Of a stretch of DNA of 62,780 nucleotides, positions 35,131 to 44,148 are shown piece after piece. Source of the stretch: Paracoccaceae bacterium (lineage in GTDB: Bacteria > Pseudomonadota > Alphaproteobacteria > Rhodobacterales > Rhodobacteraceae); contig JASBTX010000015.1 in assembly GCA_030148225.1 (NCBI GenBank), forward strand, positions 1 to 62,780, in the 5' to 3' direction. The stretch's first letter is position 1. The number at the start of each line of letters is the position of its first letter. The notes beneath the pieces were generated by a model, which saw nothing but the letters and a program-made list of their open reading frames with translations, was not told the origin of the DNA and did no database searches. Both the position numbers and the translations under genes were made by a program.

Positions 35131-36129
35131 GTGAATTCTGTACTCCGAATTGTGTTGCAGCGTCTTGGACTGGGTGTCGTGACGCTGGTCGTTGTTTCTT
35201 TTGTCATCTTTGTAGCCGTGAACGCGATGCCGGGCGATTTCGCTCAGGCCATTCTGGGGCAGGGATATACCGAAGAAGCGGGTGAGGCCATCAGGCGCGA
35301 AGTGGGCTTGGACAAGCCGTATTTCGTGCGGTATTTCAGCTGGCTTGGCGCGGCGCTGACCGGTGATTTCGGCACCAGTTTCGCCAAGGCGAATTTCGCC
35401 GCCTATGCCGGGAACACCGCCGGGTCGGGGTTGGATACGGTGGCGGCATCGATTGCCCCGCGGCTGGAAAACACGCTGTTTCTGGCCGGTGTCGCGGCGA
35501 TGATCGCTGTACCGATCTCACTGGTGCTGGGGCTGCTGGCAGCGCTGTATCGCAACACGATTTTTGATCGGTTTACCAACATCTTCACCCTTAGCTCGAT
35601 CAGTTCACCCGAGTTTTTTCTGGCCTATATCCTGATCCTGCTATTGGCAGTTCTGAACCCGCTATTGCCGTCACTGTCGAACGTGTTCGAGGGGATGCCG
35701 TTTTCCGAGAGATTTATAAAGACGCTTTTGCCGGCGCTGACCCTGACGCTGGTGGTCACGGCCCATATGATGCGCATGACGCGTGCCGCCATCATCAACC
35801 TGCTGGCGTCGCCCTATATCGAGATGGCGCGGCTGAAGGGGATTTCGCCCATGCGCATTATCGTGGTGCACGCCCTGCCCAATGCGCTCGCGCCGATCAT
35901 CAACGTGATCGCGCTGAACCTTGCCTATCTGATCACCGGTGTGGTCGTGGTCGAGGTTGTGTTCGTCTATCCGGGGATTGGTCAGCTGTTTGTGGACAGC
36001 GTCAAGATTCGTGACATCCCGGTGGTTCAGGCCAGCTGTCTGATATTCGCCGCGGCTTATATCCTGCTGAACCTGCTGGCGGATGTGTTGTCGATACTGT
36101 CCAACCCGCGCCTGAGGCATCCGAAATGA
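35131..36129 (+). CDS. Peptide-type ABC transporter permease (DppB/OppB family)
   Basis: 332 residues from a GTG at 35131. Six membrane helices, with the N-terminal TQRLG-like anchor (IVLQRLGLGVVTLVVV), AMPGDFA and the EAA loop EMARLKGISPMRIIVVHALPNA characteristic of this family. It forms half of the membrane channel of a peptide or related importer. Upstream frames extend the ORF but lack a reasonable start. Its stop overlaps the next permease start by 4 nt. Confidence 0.92.
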   Translation: MNSVLRIVLQRLGLGVVTLVVVSFVIFVAVNAMPGDFAQAILGQGYTEEAGEAIRREVGLDKPYFVRYFSWLGAALTGDFGTSFAKANFAAYAGNTAGSGLDTVAASIAPRLENTLFLAGVAAMIAVPISLVLGLLAALYRNTIFDRFTNIFTLSSISSPEFFLAYILILLLAVLNPLLPSLSNVFEGMPFSERFIKTLLPALTLTLVVTAHMMRMTRAAIINLLASPYIEMARLKGISPMRIIVVHALPNALAPIINVIALNLAYLITGVVVVEVVFVYPGIGQLFVDSVKIRDIPVVQASCLIFAAAYILLNLLADVLSILSNPRLRHPK

Positions 36130-37451
36130 CATATATACTGTATCTCATCCTGCTGGCCGGCGTCTGTGTGGGCGGTGGCTGGGTGTTTCGTCAGTCGGGC
36201 CAGATGGCCACGCAGAACGCCCCTTATTTCCGTGACATGCCGCTGGGTGTCGCCAGTGGCTTTGTCATTGGCTTGCTGGCGCTGATCGGCGGTATCTACC
36301 TGTATTTCTGGAACGGAAATCAGTTTTTCCGCTGGGCCATTCAGGGCTTTTTCATCTTTTCGGTACTGGCCTACTATTTCCGGCTTCTGGGACAGCAACT
36401 GGGCACCAGTGCCAGCCGCAAGCTGTTCCGGCAGATGCCGATGACGGCGGCCTTCGGCATGGCAACCATACTGGTCTATGCGTTTCTGGCGATATTCGCC
36501 GGTCAGGTATCCATCGCGACGATATTCCTGATCGCGGTGGTCGGCCTGCCGCTGGTGATCTATGCGCAGGCCTATTTCACGACCGAGGCCGCGCGGTCGA
36601 TCACATGGATCATGTTCGGGGTCATCGCGATCTTCATCATCATGTATTTCGTCGGGCCCATCGCGCCGTATGGTCAGGATCAGATTTTCCCCCGGGCCAA
36701 TATCGTACCGGGGGGTGACCCGGCGCTGGGCGGCGATCCGGCCTTTCCGCTGGGTACTGACCAGATCGGCCGCGATATCCTGAGCCGCCTGATCTATGGC
36801 GCGCAGAACACGGTTGGCATCGCCTTTGTGACCACCTGTCTGGCGTTCCTGATCGGGGCGACTTTCGGCTTTCTGGCGGCGACGCTGCAGGGCTGGCTGG
36901 ATCAGATCATCAGCCGCGTGGTTGATGTGCTGATGGCGATCCCGGCGCTGATCTTTGCGCTGCTTCTGATGACGATCGCATCGGCATGGGCGGGATCGAA
37001 CGGCGCGCTTCTGACGGTTTACATGATCGTGATCATCGCGGTGATCGACTCGACGCGTGTTTACCGCCTTGCGCGCGCGGTTGGCCTGAACATCGTGGTG
37101 ATGGACTATATCGAGGCTGCCAAGCTGCGCGGCGAGGGGCTGGGATATCTGATTTTCCGCGAGATCCTGCCCAACGCCACGGCGCCGTTGCTGGCCGAGT
37201 TCGGCCTACGGTTCTGTTTTGTCTTCCTCACGATCGCGTCGCTGTCGTTCCTGGGTGTGGGCATTCAGCCACCGCTGGCGGACTGGGGCACGATGGTGCG
37301 TGATCTGGCGCAGTTCATCAACTATGCGGCCTTTGCACCGCAGGCGGCAACCGCGCCGCTATTGGCGGCGGGGGCGATTGCCCTGCTGACGGTGGCGGTG
37401 AATTTCGTCGTCGACTGGATGCTGCACAAATCATCAGGTCTGAAGGAGTAA
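36126..37451 (+). CDS. Peptide-type ABC transporter permease (DppC/OppC family) with extra N-terminal membrane domain
   Basis: 441 residues, about 140 longer than the usual DppC. The first ~160 residues hold about five hydrophobic segments (for example MTYILYLILLAGVCVGG and FGMATILVYAFLAIFAG), unrelated to the standard OppC N-terminus. The canonical part begins around residue 180 (FVGPIAPYGQDQIF) and includes FPLGTDQIGRDILSRLIYGA and the EAA loop EAAKLRGEGLGYLIFREILPNA. Partner of the preceding gene, ATGA-coupled. The extra domain is either a fused subunit or a sensor; unknown. Confidence 0.88.
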   Translation: MTYILYLILLAGVCVGGGWVFRQSGQMATQNAPYFRDMPLGVASGFVIGLLALIGGIYLYFWNGNQFFRWAIQGFFIFSVLAYYFRLLGQQLGTSASRKLFRQMPMTAAFGMATILVYAFLAIFAGQVSIATIFLIAVVGLPLVIYAQAYFTTEAARSITWIMFGVIAIFIIMYFVGPIAPYGQDQIFPRANIVPGGDPALGGDPAFPLGTDQIGRDILSRLIYGAQNTVGIAFVTTCLAFLIGATFGFLAATLQGWLDQIISRVVDVLMAIPALIFALLLMTIASAWAGSNGALLTVYMIVIIAVIDSTRVYRLARAVGLNIVVMDYIEAAKLRGEGLGYLIFREILPNATAPLLAEFGLRFCFVFLTIASLSFLGVGIQPPLADWGTMVRDLAQFINYAAFAPQAATAPLLAAGAIALLTVAVNFVVDWMLHKSSGLKE

Positions 37452-37455
37452 GGGG

Positions 37456-39108
37456 ATGAGCGAGAAAGAAGTCCTTGTCACCATTCGTGACCTGTATCTT
37501 GAAGGCCGCACGGACGAAACGTGGATGCCGATCATCAATGGTGTCGACCTGACGCTGCATAAGGGAGAGGTACTGGGGCTGATCGGTGAATCGGGCGCGG
37601 GCAAGTCGACGCTGGGTCTGGCGGCGATGGGGTTCACCCGCGACGGTGTCCGGATCAAGAAAGGCAGCGTCGAGTTTGACGGTATCGATCTGGTCAACGC
37701 CTCGGCCGCGGTCAAACGCGGGTTGCTGGGCAAGCGTATTGCCTATGTCGCCCAGTCCGCCGCCGCGTCATTCAATCCGGCACACAAGCTGATCGACCAG
37801 CATTCCGAGGCGCCGATACAGCATGGCGTGATGGCCAAGTCGGAATCCGAGGCCGATGGTATCGAACTGTATCGCCGGTTACGTCTGCCCAATCCCGAAC
37901 AGATCGGATTCCGGTATCCGCATCAGGTATCGGGTGGTCAGCTTCAGCGGGCGATGACGGCGATGGCGATGTCCTGCCGTCCGGACCTGATCATCTTTGA
38001 CGAGCCGACAACCGCACTGGACGTGACGACCCAGATCGAGGTTCTGGCCTCGATCCGCGATATCGTCGAGCAGTTCAACACGGCGGCGATCTATATCACG
38101 CATGATCTGGCGGTCGTGGCGCAGATGGCTGACAATATCAAAGTGCTGCTGAAGGGCGACGAGGTCGAAGAGGCGGATACCCGCACCATGCTGGCCGATC
38201 CGCGTGAGGATTATACCAAGTCGCTGTGGGCCGTGCGCAGTTTCCAGCGGCCCAAGAAACCGGCGGTTCAGAAGGGTGCTGTGCCGGTGGTGCGTGTAAA
38301 CCACGTGACCGCCGCCTATGGCACGACACCGGTCCTGTTTGATGTCGATTTCGAGATTCACGAGGGCCGTACCGTGGCGGTGGTCGGCGAGTCCGGGTCG
38401 GGCAAATCGACTGCGGCGCGCTGCATTACCGGGCTGTTGCCGCCCAAAGAGGGCCAGATCGAGTTCGAAGGGGTTGCGATGCCGGCGGATTATCGCAGGC
38501 GCAACAAGGATCAACTGCGTCAGGCGCAGATGATCTATCAGATGGCCGACACGGCGCTGAACCCGCGCAAGACCATCGGCGAGATCATCGGCAGGCCGGT
38601 GCAGTTCTATACGGGCCTGACCGGCAATGAACGGCGCAGGCGCGTTGACGAATTGCTGGCCGAGATCGAGCTGGAGCCATCGATCTATCATGACCGGCTG
38701 CCGTCCGAGTTGTCGGGCGGGCAGAAACAGCGCGTGGGTATTGCGCGCGCGCTTGCTGCCGAGCCGAAATTCATCATCTGCGACGAGGTGACTTCAGCGC
38801 TGGACCAGCTTGTGGCCGAGGGCATTCTGAAACTGCTGGCGCGGCTTCAGGATACGCTGGGCCTGTCATACATGTTCATCACCCATGATTTGGCGACGGT
38901 CAAATCCATCGCCGACGAGGTTGTGGTGATGAAGGACGGCAAAGTTGTGGAACAGGGGCCGAAGGACGAGATGTTCAAGCCGCCCCACCATGCCTATACC
39001 GACCTATTGCTGTCTTCGGTGCCGGAAATGGACCCTGATTGGCTGACAAATCTGCTGGCAGAACGCGGAGTTGATAACATCGGGGACGCTGCAGTTGATA
39101 AGATGTGA
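37456..39108 (+). CDS. Fused double-ATPase of a peptide-type ABC transporter (DppD-DppF type)
   Basis: 550 residues, two complete nucleotide-binding domains. First: Walker A GESGAGKST, signature VSGGQLQRAM, Walker B IIFDEPTTALD. Second (from about 270): GESGSGKST, LSGGQKQRVG and FIICDEVTSALD. One polypeptide therefore replaces DppD and DppF. Only four bases separate it from the permease gene before it, so the operon is tight. Confidence 0.93.
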   Translation: MSEKEVLVTIRDLYLEGRTDETWMPIINGVDLTLHKGEVLGLIGESGAGKSTLGLAAMGFTRDGVRIKKGSVEFDGIDLVNASAAVKRGLLGKRIAYVAQSAAASFNPAHKLIDQHSEAPIQHGVMAKSESEADGIELYRRLRLPNPEQIGFRYPHQVSGGQLQRAMTAMAMSCRPDLIIFDEPTTALDVTTQIEVLASIRDIVEQFNTAAIYITHDLAVVAQMADNIKVLLKGDEVEEADTRTMLADPREDYTKSLWAVRSFQRPKKPAVQKGAVPVVRVNHVTAAYGTTPVLFDVDFEIHEGRTVAVVGESGSGKSTAARCITGLLPPKEGQIEFEGVAMPADYRRRNKDQLRQAQMIYQMADTALNPRKTIGEIIGRPVQFYTGLTGNERRRRVDELLAEIELEPSIYHDRLPSELSGGQKQRVGIARALAAEPKFIICDEVTSALDQLVAEGILKLLARLQDTLGLSYMFITHDLATVKSIADEVVVMKDGKVVEQGPKDEMFKPPHHAYTDLLLSSVPEMDPDWLTNLLAERGVDNIGDAAVDKM

Positions 39109-39183
39109 TGCGAATCGGTTGCCTTTGCGGCGGCCGGTCACATGTAAAATAAAAGAAGTATGAATAACCAAGGGAGAGACCAT

Positions 39184-40728
39184 ATGACCAACTTTTCAAG
39201 ACGCGGCTTGATGAAAACCGGTGCTGCTGCATCGGTTCTGGCCGCCACGGGCATGCCTGCCCAGTCACAGGCCAAGAAAGGCGGTACGCTGCGTATCGGT
39301 TTGGCCGGTGCGAACACATCCGACACATGGGATGGCCGGACGCATTCGGACAGCTTCATGATCAACATGGGTCATGGCTGTGTGTTTGACTGTCTGACCG
39401 AGGTCGGTGCCGACGGTGCCCTGAAGGGCGAGCTTGCCGAAAGCTGGGAAGCCACTGCCGACGCCAAGACCTGGACGTTCAACCTGCGCAAGGGCGTGAC
39501 CTTTCACAACGGCAAGGATTTCGGTGCCGATGACGTGATCGAATCGCTGCAGATGCACACCGCCGAGGGCGCCAAATCGGCGGCCAAGCCGATCGTTGCA
39601 TCGATTGCCGAGATGAAGAAGATGAGCGACAGCCAGGTTCAGTTCACGCTGAATGCGGGCAACGCTGACTTCCCCTTCCTGATGTCGGATTATCACCTTC
39701 TGATGATGCCTGCCGGCATGATCGAGGAATCCATCGCCAAAGGTATCGGTACCGGCCTGTATACCAACGTGTCGTTTGATCCGGGCGTCCGCTTTGTCGG
39801 TGCGCGCTATGCTGATCACTACAAAGGCGACTCGGCTGGTTTCTTTGACGGGATCGAGGCCATCGCCATCAACGACGCATCCGCACGGATGAACGCGCTG
39901 ATGACCAATCAGGTCGATGTGGTGAACCGCGTAGACTTCAAGACCGAGGCGCTGCTGCGGGCCAATCCGAACATCAACATCTTCGAGGTGACGGGCAACC
40001 AGCACTTTACCTTTGCGATGCTGACGAATGTTGATCCCTATACCAACGTTCATGTTCGCCAGGCGCTGAAATACTCCATCGATCGCCAGGAAATGGTCGA
40101 CAAGATCCTGCTGGGTCATGGTGCTGTTGGTAACGACCATCCTATCGGTCCTGCCAACCAGTATTACGCGGCTGATCTTGAGCAGCTGTCCTATGATCCG
40201 GACAAGGCCAAGTTCCACCTGGAAAAGGCAGGTATGTCCAGCCTCGACATCAACCTGTCGGCATCTGACGCGGCGTTTGTCGGTGCGGTTGACGCGGCGC
40301 AGCTTTATCAGGCGACGGCCAAGGCAGCCGGCATCAACATCAACGTGGTGCAGGAACCAGCCGACGGTTACTGGTCGAATGTCTGGCTGAAGAAGCCATG
40401 GAGCGCTGTTTACTGGTCGGGTCGTGCGACCGAGGACTGGATGTTCTCGACCGCGTACGAGAGCGGTGTGCCCTGGAACGACACCCAGTGGGAAAATGCA
40501 CGCTTCCAGGAGCTTCTGCTGGCCGCGCGTGCCGAGCTCGACAGCAACAAGCGCCGCGAGCAGTATCACGAGATGCAGCAGATCATGTCTGCCGAAGGTG
40601 GTACGATCGTGCCGATGTACGCCAACTATGTTGACGCGCATTCGACCAAGCTTGCCAATTCGGGGACCATCGGGAACCTCTGGCAGCTTGACAGCTCCCG
40701 GATTTCCGAGCGCTGGTGGTTCGCCTGA
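39184..40728 (+). CDS. Peptide-type ABC transporter substrate-binding protein
   Basis: 514 residues. SRRGLMK at the N-terminus is a twin-arginine (Tat) signal, so it is exported folded. The family pattern is TLRIGLAGANTS, then LAESWEATADAKTWTFNLRKGVTFHNGKDFGADDV. It binds oligopeptides, opines or glutathione-like compounds and delivers them to the permeases. Start chosen at 39184, where GGGAGAGAC is upstream, in place of 39160. A terminator follows 25 bp after the stop. Unlike the usual order, the binding protein is last. Confidence 0.92.
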   Translation: MTNFSRRGLMKTGAAASVLAATGMPAQSQAKKGGTLRIGLAGANTSDTWDGRTHSDSFMINMGHGCVFDCLTEVGADGALKGELAESWEATADAKTWTFNLRKGVTFHNGKDFGADDVIESLQMHTAEGAKSAAKPIVASIAEMKKMSDSQVQFTLNAGNADFPFLMSDYHLLMMPAGMIEESIAKGIGTGLYTNVSFDPGVRFVGARYADHYKGDSAGFFDGIEAIAINDASARMNALMTNQVDVVNRVDFKTEALLRANPNINIFEVTGNQHFTFAMLTNVDPYTNVHVRQALKYSIDRQEMVDKILLGHGAVGNDHPIGPANQYYAADLEQLSYDPDKAKFHLEKAGMSSLDINLSASDAAFVGAVDAAQLYQATAKAAGININVVQEPADGYWSNVWLKKPWSAVYWSGRATEDWMFSTAYESGVPWNDTQWENARFQELLLAARAELDSNKRREQYHEMQQIMSAEGGTIVPMYANYVDAHSTKLANSGTIGNLWQLDSSRISERWWFA

Positions 40729-40753
40729 TCCCAGTGATCAGATACTGAAAATG

Positions 40754-40783
40754 AAATGCCCCGTCACATGGCGGGGCATTTTT
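40754..40783 (+). terminator. Rho-independent terminator of the peptide ABC operon
   Basis: AAATGCCCC (40754-40762) pairs with GGGGCATTT (40773-40781), loop of ten, followed by a T-run. A 9-bp stem ending the operon. Confidence 0.85.
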
Positions 40784-40854
40784 CATGATCCCGGACGTCT
40801 CGCGCGACGGAAACCGCGCCCGTCCGCGTTATGATCCGGGATAGGGACAGGACA

Positions 40855-41205
40855 ATGTCAAATCGGCTAACCTCATTGATCAGGACGCGCCCGATGGCGG
40901 TGGCTGGGTTTTTGCTGGCGCTGGTGCTGGTTTTGTATTTCGCGGGATCAGTCATGCGCGAGATGCGCGGTTTTCATGACGCGCAGCATGAGGGGCGCCC
41001 GCTGGAGGGCTGGATGACGCCGCGCTATGTCTCGATGTCTTACCGCGTGCCGCCGGAAGAAATACTTGCACTCTGGCAGATCAGTCCCGACATCCGGCGG
41101 CGCATGACGTTGTCAGAGATTTCCAAGCTGAACGGGATGACGATTGACCAGATGCAGCGCCTTGTCACAGAGCGCGCCCGCGTACTGAGGGCGGGCGGAC
41201 AATGA
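40855..41205 (+). CDS. Single-span membrane protein of unknown function
   Basis: 116 residues. A hydrophobic helix (about 16-36, VAGFLLALVLVLYFAGSV) anchors the protein. The C-terminal half (about 60-116) is helical and ends LSEISKLNGMTIDQMQRLV, a helix-turn-helix-like arrangement, perhaps for a protein contact. The start at 40855 was chosen over an upstream in-frame start. Its stop overlaps the DedA start by 4 nt. No family recognised; coupling to DedA suggests a membrane role. Confidence 0.6.
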   Translation: MSNRLTSLIRTRPMAVAGFLLALVLVLYFAGSVMREMRGFHDAQHEGRPLEGWMTPRYVSMSYRVPPEEILALWQISPDIRRRMTLSEISKLNGMTIDQMQRLVTERARVLRAGGQ

Positions 41206-41846
41206 CCGAAACCTTCATGGCATTGGTGCCGCAATTCGGCGTTTATCTGGTGGGTATGATCGTATTCCTGTCGGCGCTGGCCATCCCGCTGCCCGGATCG
41301 ATGCTGGTGATGGTGGGCGGTGGTTTTGTCGCGTCGGGGGATATGGAACTGGTACCGGTGCTGGCGGCGGCGTTTCTGGGGGTCGTGCTGGGGGATCAGA
41401 CGGCCTATACGCTGGCGCGGCAGGGCCGAACCGCGGTGTTGGAGCGCATGCGGCGGTCGGATAAGCGGGCGCGTCAGATCGACCGGGCAGAGGCGCTGAT
41501 CCGTCGCCGGGGCATGTTGGCGGTATTCCTGAGCCGCACCGTACTGAGCCCCGCGGGACCTTATGTCAGCTATGTCAGTGGCGCGGGTGGATTCGGGCGG
41601 CTTGGATTTTCCATGGCTGCGATACCCGGTGCAGTGATCTGGTCAGCCTTTTACGTCGGTATCGGTTATCGCTTTGCCGACCATCTGTCCGAGATTGCCA
41701 GCCTGATCGGCAATGCGCTGGGCTTGATCACGGCGGCGACTATTCTAGTGTTGATGGGACTATGGCTGATCAGGGGGCTGCGCGATACCGCCGCGACGGA
41801 GATCAGGCCGGAAGGCGCAGCAGCAACGGAGGGAAAGCATGACTGA
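41202..41846 (+). CDS. DedA/SNARE-associated membrane protein
   Basis: 214 residues. Hydrophobic segments at 10-40, 50-70, 130-160 and 170-195. Conserved FLSRTVLSPAGPYVSYVSG (about 105-123) matches the DedA re-entrant Gly/Arg motif. DedA proteins flip undecaprenyl phosphate or phosphatidylethanolamine and affect membrane potential. The next gene overlaps its end by 8 nt. Confidence 0.88.
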   Translation: MTETFMALVPQFGVYLVGMIVFLSALAIPLPGSMLVMVGGGFVASGDMELVPVLAAAFLGVVLGDQTAYTLARQGRTAVLERMRRSDKRARQIDRAEALIRRRGMLAVFLSRTVLSPAGPYVSYVSGAGGFGRLGFSMAAIPGAVIWSAFYVGIGYRFADHLSEIASLIGNALGLITAATILVLMGLWLIRGLRDTAATEIRPEGAAATEGKHD

Positions 41847-42465
41847 AAAAACGGTGATCGAAGAGCGGGAAAACGGCCCACTTGTCATCAAGGATCTGAA
41901 ATCGATGACGGGGCCTGATGGCGCTGAAATCGACTGCAAACCGGTGATGGCGCTGTGCCGTTGCGGTCAGTCGGCAAACAAGCCGTTTTGCGACGGCTCG
42001 CACAAGGAAGCCGGGTTTCAGAGCCGGGGCGGCACACCCGCCGGGCGCGACCGGCTGATTTCCTATGAGGGTGCCGCGGTGACGGTGACCTATAACCCGA
42101 TGCTGTGCAGCCACGCCGCCGAATGCGGCCGGTTGGCGCCGCATATTTTCAACCCCGAGCAAAAGCCGTGGATTCAGCCCGATAACGGCACCATCGAAGA
42201 GGTTGAGGCGGTCATCCGTTCCTGCCCTTCAGGCGCGCTGGCGCTGGCCGATGATCCCCATCACCTGATGGCGGAACGCGCCGAGATCACTGTGGAGAAG
42301 AACGGCCCCTATTGGGTGACCGGCCCCGAAAGCCCGGTTGATTTTCATGGCGAAGGCGCGTCAGCGGAAAAATTCGTGCTTTGCCGCTGCGGCCTGTCGG
42401 GCAACAAGCCCTATTGCGACGGCTCGCACAGGGATGCGGGCTGGAAGGATGATCAGGAGAGCTGA
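41839..42465 (+). CDS. Iron-sulphur protein with two CDGSH motifs and a central 4Fe-4S-type module
   Basis: 208 residues. First CDGSH: Cys40, Cys42, Cys51, His55 (CRCGQ..FCDGSH). Second: Cys182, Cys184, Cys193, His197. Between them is a ferredoxin-like segment with Cys90, Cys96 and Cys129 (CSHAAEC, SCPSGAL). So each CDGSH holds a 2Fe-2S cluster and the centre may carry a third. Related proteins have a role in iron, electron or redox sensing; function unproven. Overlaps DedA by 8 nt, so co-translated. The 3' end overlaps the converging NTF2-like gene by 13 nt. Confidence 0.88.
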   Translation: MTEKTVIEERENGPLVIKDLKSMTGPDGAEIDCKPVMALCRCGQSANKPFCDGSHKEAGFQSRGGTPAGRDRLISYEGAAVTVTYNPMLCSHAAECGRLAPHIFNPEQKPWIQPDNGTIEEVEAVIRSCPSGALALADDPHHLMAERAEITVEKNGPYWVTGPESPVDFHGEGASAEKFVLCRCGLSGNKPYCDGSHRDAGWKDDQES

Positions 42466-42842
42466 CGCGCGTAATCCTCGGCGTCATACCAGCCAAGAGA
42501 GGCGCTGACGCGGCAATCATCGGTCAGATCCCATTCTTCCCATCCCTGAAACTCGGCATATTTGCCGGTTTCGGCGTGGTGGCCACGGAATGTCCAGACA
42601 TAGACCGCGTGGCTGCCCGCGACAAAGCTGTGATCCAGCGTCAGGACGACATCGGGAAATTCATCGCAGAAACCCCTGACCATGTCGGCGATATCGGCAT
42701 GACCGCTCATCGGGTCGCCCTGATTGATCGTAAAGACGGCGTCCTTGGTATACGAGGCAGCCACACCTTCGGGTGACTTGTCACACCATGCCTGGACATG
42801 ACGTTTGATCAGGGCTTCGACGTCGGCTTTGCGGGGTGACAT
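42453..42842 (-). CDS. NTF2-like (SnoaL-type) protein
   Basis: 129 residues. A single cone-shaped NTF2 fold: HVQAWCDKSPEGVAASYTKDAVF at the start and the core strand VYVWTFRGHH later. Many such proteins bind or isomerise small molecules; no catalytic residues can be assigned. Start at 42842 was preferred to a longer frame (42911). A similar gene lies 25 bp upstream on the same strand, so this is a tandem pair. Confidence 0.8.
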   Translation of the reverse strand: MSPRKADVEALIKRHVQAWCDKSPEGVAASYTKDAVFTINQGDPMSGHADIADMVRGFCDEFPDVVLTLDHSFVAGSHAVYVWTFRGHHAETGKYAEFQGWEEWDLTDDCRVSASLGWYDAEDYARQLS

Positions 42843-42867
42843 GGGCGGGTTCCTTCCGGGGGTTTGT

Positions 42868-43275
42868 TCAGACGCCGTTTTGGACCTGACGTTCAAATTC
42901 GGCGGGGTCAAGCCATGCCCGCACTCGGGCGATTTTCAGGTCATCGGTGACTGTCCAGACCTCCCAGCCGCCAAGGCTGACACGGTTGCCGGTTCCGCCG
43001 GGCCCCGAATTCGTGGCGTCCAGTGTCCATGTGAACAGGACGGTATTCTCGTGGCGGCGGACATCATTGACCGAAATCACGAGATCGGGAAATGCGGCGA
43101 AGAAATCCGCAGCGATCCGAGAGATGGCTTCGCGCCCGACACTGGGTTCCCCGTCCGCGACTTCAATCCGCCCGTCATCGGTAGAAAAGGCGGCGACAGA
43201 GGCCGGATCATGCGATGACCACGCGGCGGCATAGCGGTGGACCAGATCTTTGAGCTGACTGAGTGGATGTGGCAT
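42868..43275 (-). CDS. NTF2-like (SnoaL-type) protein, paralogue of the next gene
   Basis: 135 residues. The fold matches the neighbouring gene: LVHRYAAAWSSHDPASVAAF, then FPDLVISVNDVRRHENTVLFTWTLDATN and GWEVWTVTDDLKI, at the same relative positions. I place the start at 43275 (ATGCCACATCC), which follows AGGCG; a start at 43311 is possible. Role unknown. Confidence 0.78.
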   Translation of the reverse strand: MPHPLSQLKDLVHRYAAAWSSHDPASVAAFSTDDGRIEVADGEPSVGREAISRIAADFFAAFPDLVISVNDVRRHENTVLFTWTLDATNSGPGGTGNRVSLGGWEVWTVTDDLKIARVRAWLDPAEFERQVQNGV

Positions 43276-43459
43276 CGCCTGCGACCGCTTTCCTGTGGCT
43301 GGATTTGCCACGAAGCCTAGACACTATATTCAGAATGTCCAATGATCCCAAGCGGCTGGGTTCGGGTAGCTGCGATGATTTCGACACCGGGGGATTAATC
43401 CCCGCATGACCCCCTTGCAGAGCGGGTGCATCGGGCGTATATGCCCCTCAACAGCGGCG

Positions 43460-43519
43460 TTTCGGCCTCCACCCCCGGAACCCACCGAAAGAGATAACGG
43501 GCCGCGCGCCCGTTTTTTT
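43460..43519 (+). promoter_or_regulatory. Structured leader of the rimP operon with a terminator-like hairpin
   Basis: AACGGGC (43496-43502) pairs with GCCCGTT (43508-43514), with an uninterrupted T-run 43513-43519, only 25 bases before the rimP start. Just upstream TTTCGG (43460-43465) can pair with CCGAAA (43485-43490). An intrinsic terminator in a leader of an essential operon suggests attenuation; terminators in rimP leaders are known in some other bacteria. Alternative: it ends a short upstream RNA. Confidence 0.6.
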
Positions 43520-43543
43520 GTATCCGGACCCAAGAACCACGTG

Positions 43544-44146
43544 ATGAACGACCTGATTGCCAAAGCCCAGATTGATCGCCGTCTGGCGGAGATCATCACC
43601 CCCGTAATCGAAGATCTGGGGTTTGAACTGGTGCGTATAAGGCTCATGGCGTCGACCAAATCGAAAACGCTTCAGGTCATGGCCGACCGGCCCGATGGTG
43701 GGATCGAGGTGGATGATTGCGCGGCGATCAGCACCGCGATCAGCGCGGTACTGGATGTCGAGGATCCGCTGGAGGATGCCTATACGCTGGAGGTATCCAG
43801 CCCCGGTATCGACCGGCCCCTGACACGGCTGAAGGATTTCGATCTCTGGTCCGGTTACGTGGCCAAGATCGAAACGGGTGAACTGATTGACGGTCGTCGC
43901 CGGTTCAAGGGTGAACTGGCCGGTACAGAAGGTGACGAGGTCCTGATCGATATCGACGAAGGGACGATCGGGCTGAAATTCGACTGGCTGTCGGATGCCA
44001 AGCTGGTGCTGACAGATGATCTGATCCGCGATGTCCTGCGCCAGCGCAAGGATGCCGGACAAGTTGACGAGACACAATTTGATGAAATCGAGACCATTAT
44101 CGATGGTCACGAGGATGAAACGGGCAACGCCCCGGTGGAGGACTGA
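43544..44146 (+). CDS. rimP: Ribosome maturation factor RimP
   Basis: 200 residues from the ATG at 43544 in GTGATGAACG. The N-terminal domain has [18 protein letters not shown], then [11 protein letters not shown] (about 82-92); an SH3-like C-terminal domain follows and the acidic tail is [13 protein letters not shown]. RimP assists 30S subunit assembly. A longer frame upstream overlaps the leader hairpin and is not coding. First gene of the rimP-nusA-ylxR-infB group; nusA starts 2 bp after its stop. Confidence 0.95.
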   Translation: MNDLIAKAQIDRRLAEIITPVIEDLGFELVRIRLMASTKSKTLQVMADRPDGGIEVDDCAAISTAISAVLDVEDPLEDAYTLEVSSPGIDRPLTRLKDFDLWSGYVAKIETGELIDGRRRFKGELAGTEGDEVLIDIDEGTIGLKFDWLSDAKLVLTDDLIRDVLRQRKDAGQVDETQFDEIETIIDGHEDETGNAPVED

Positions 44147-44148
44147 AC

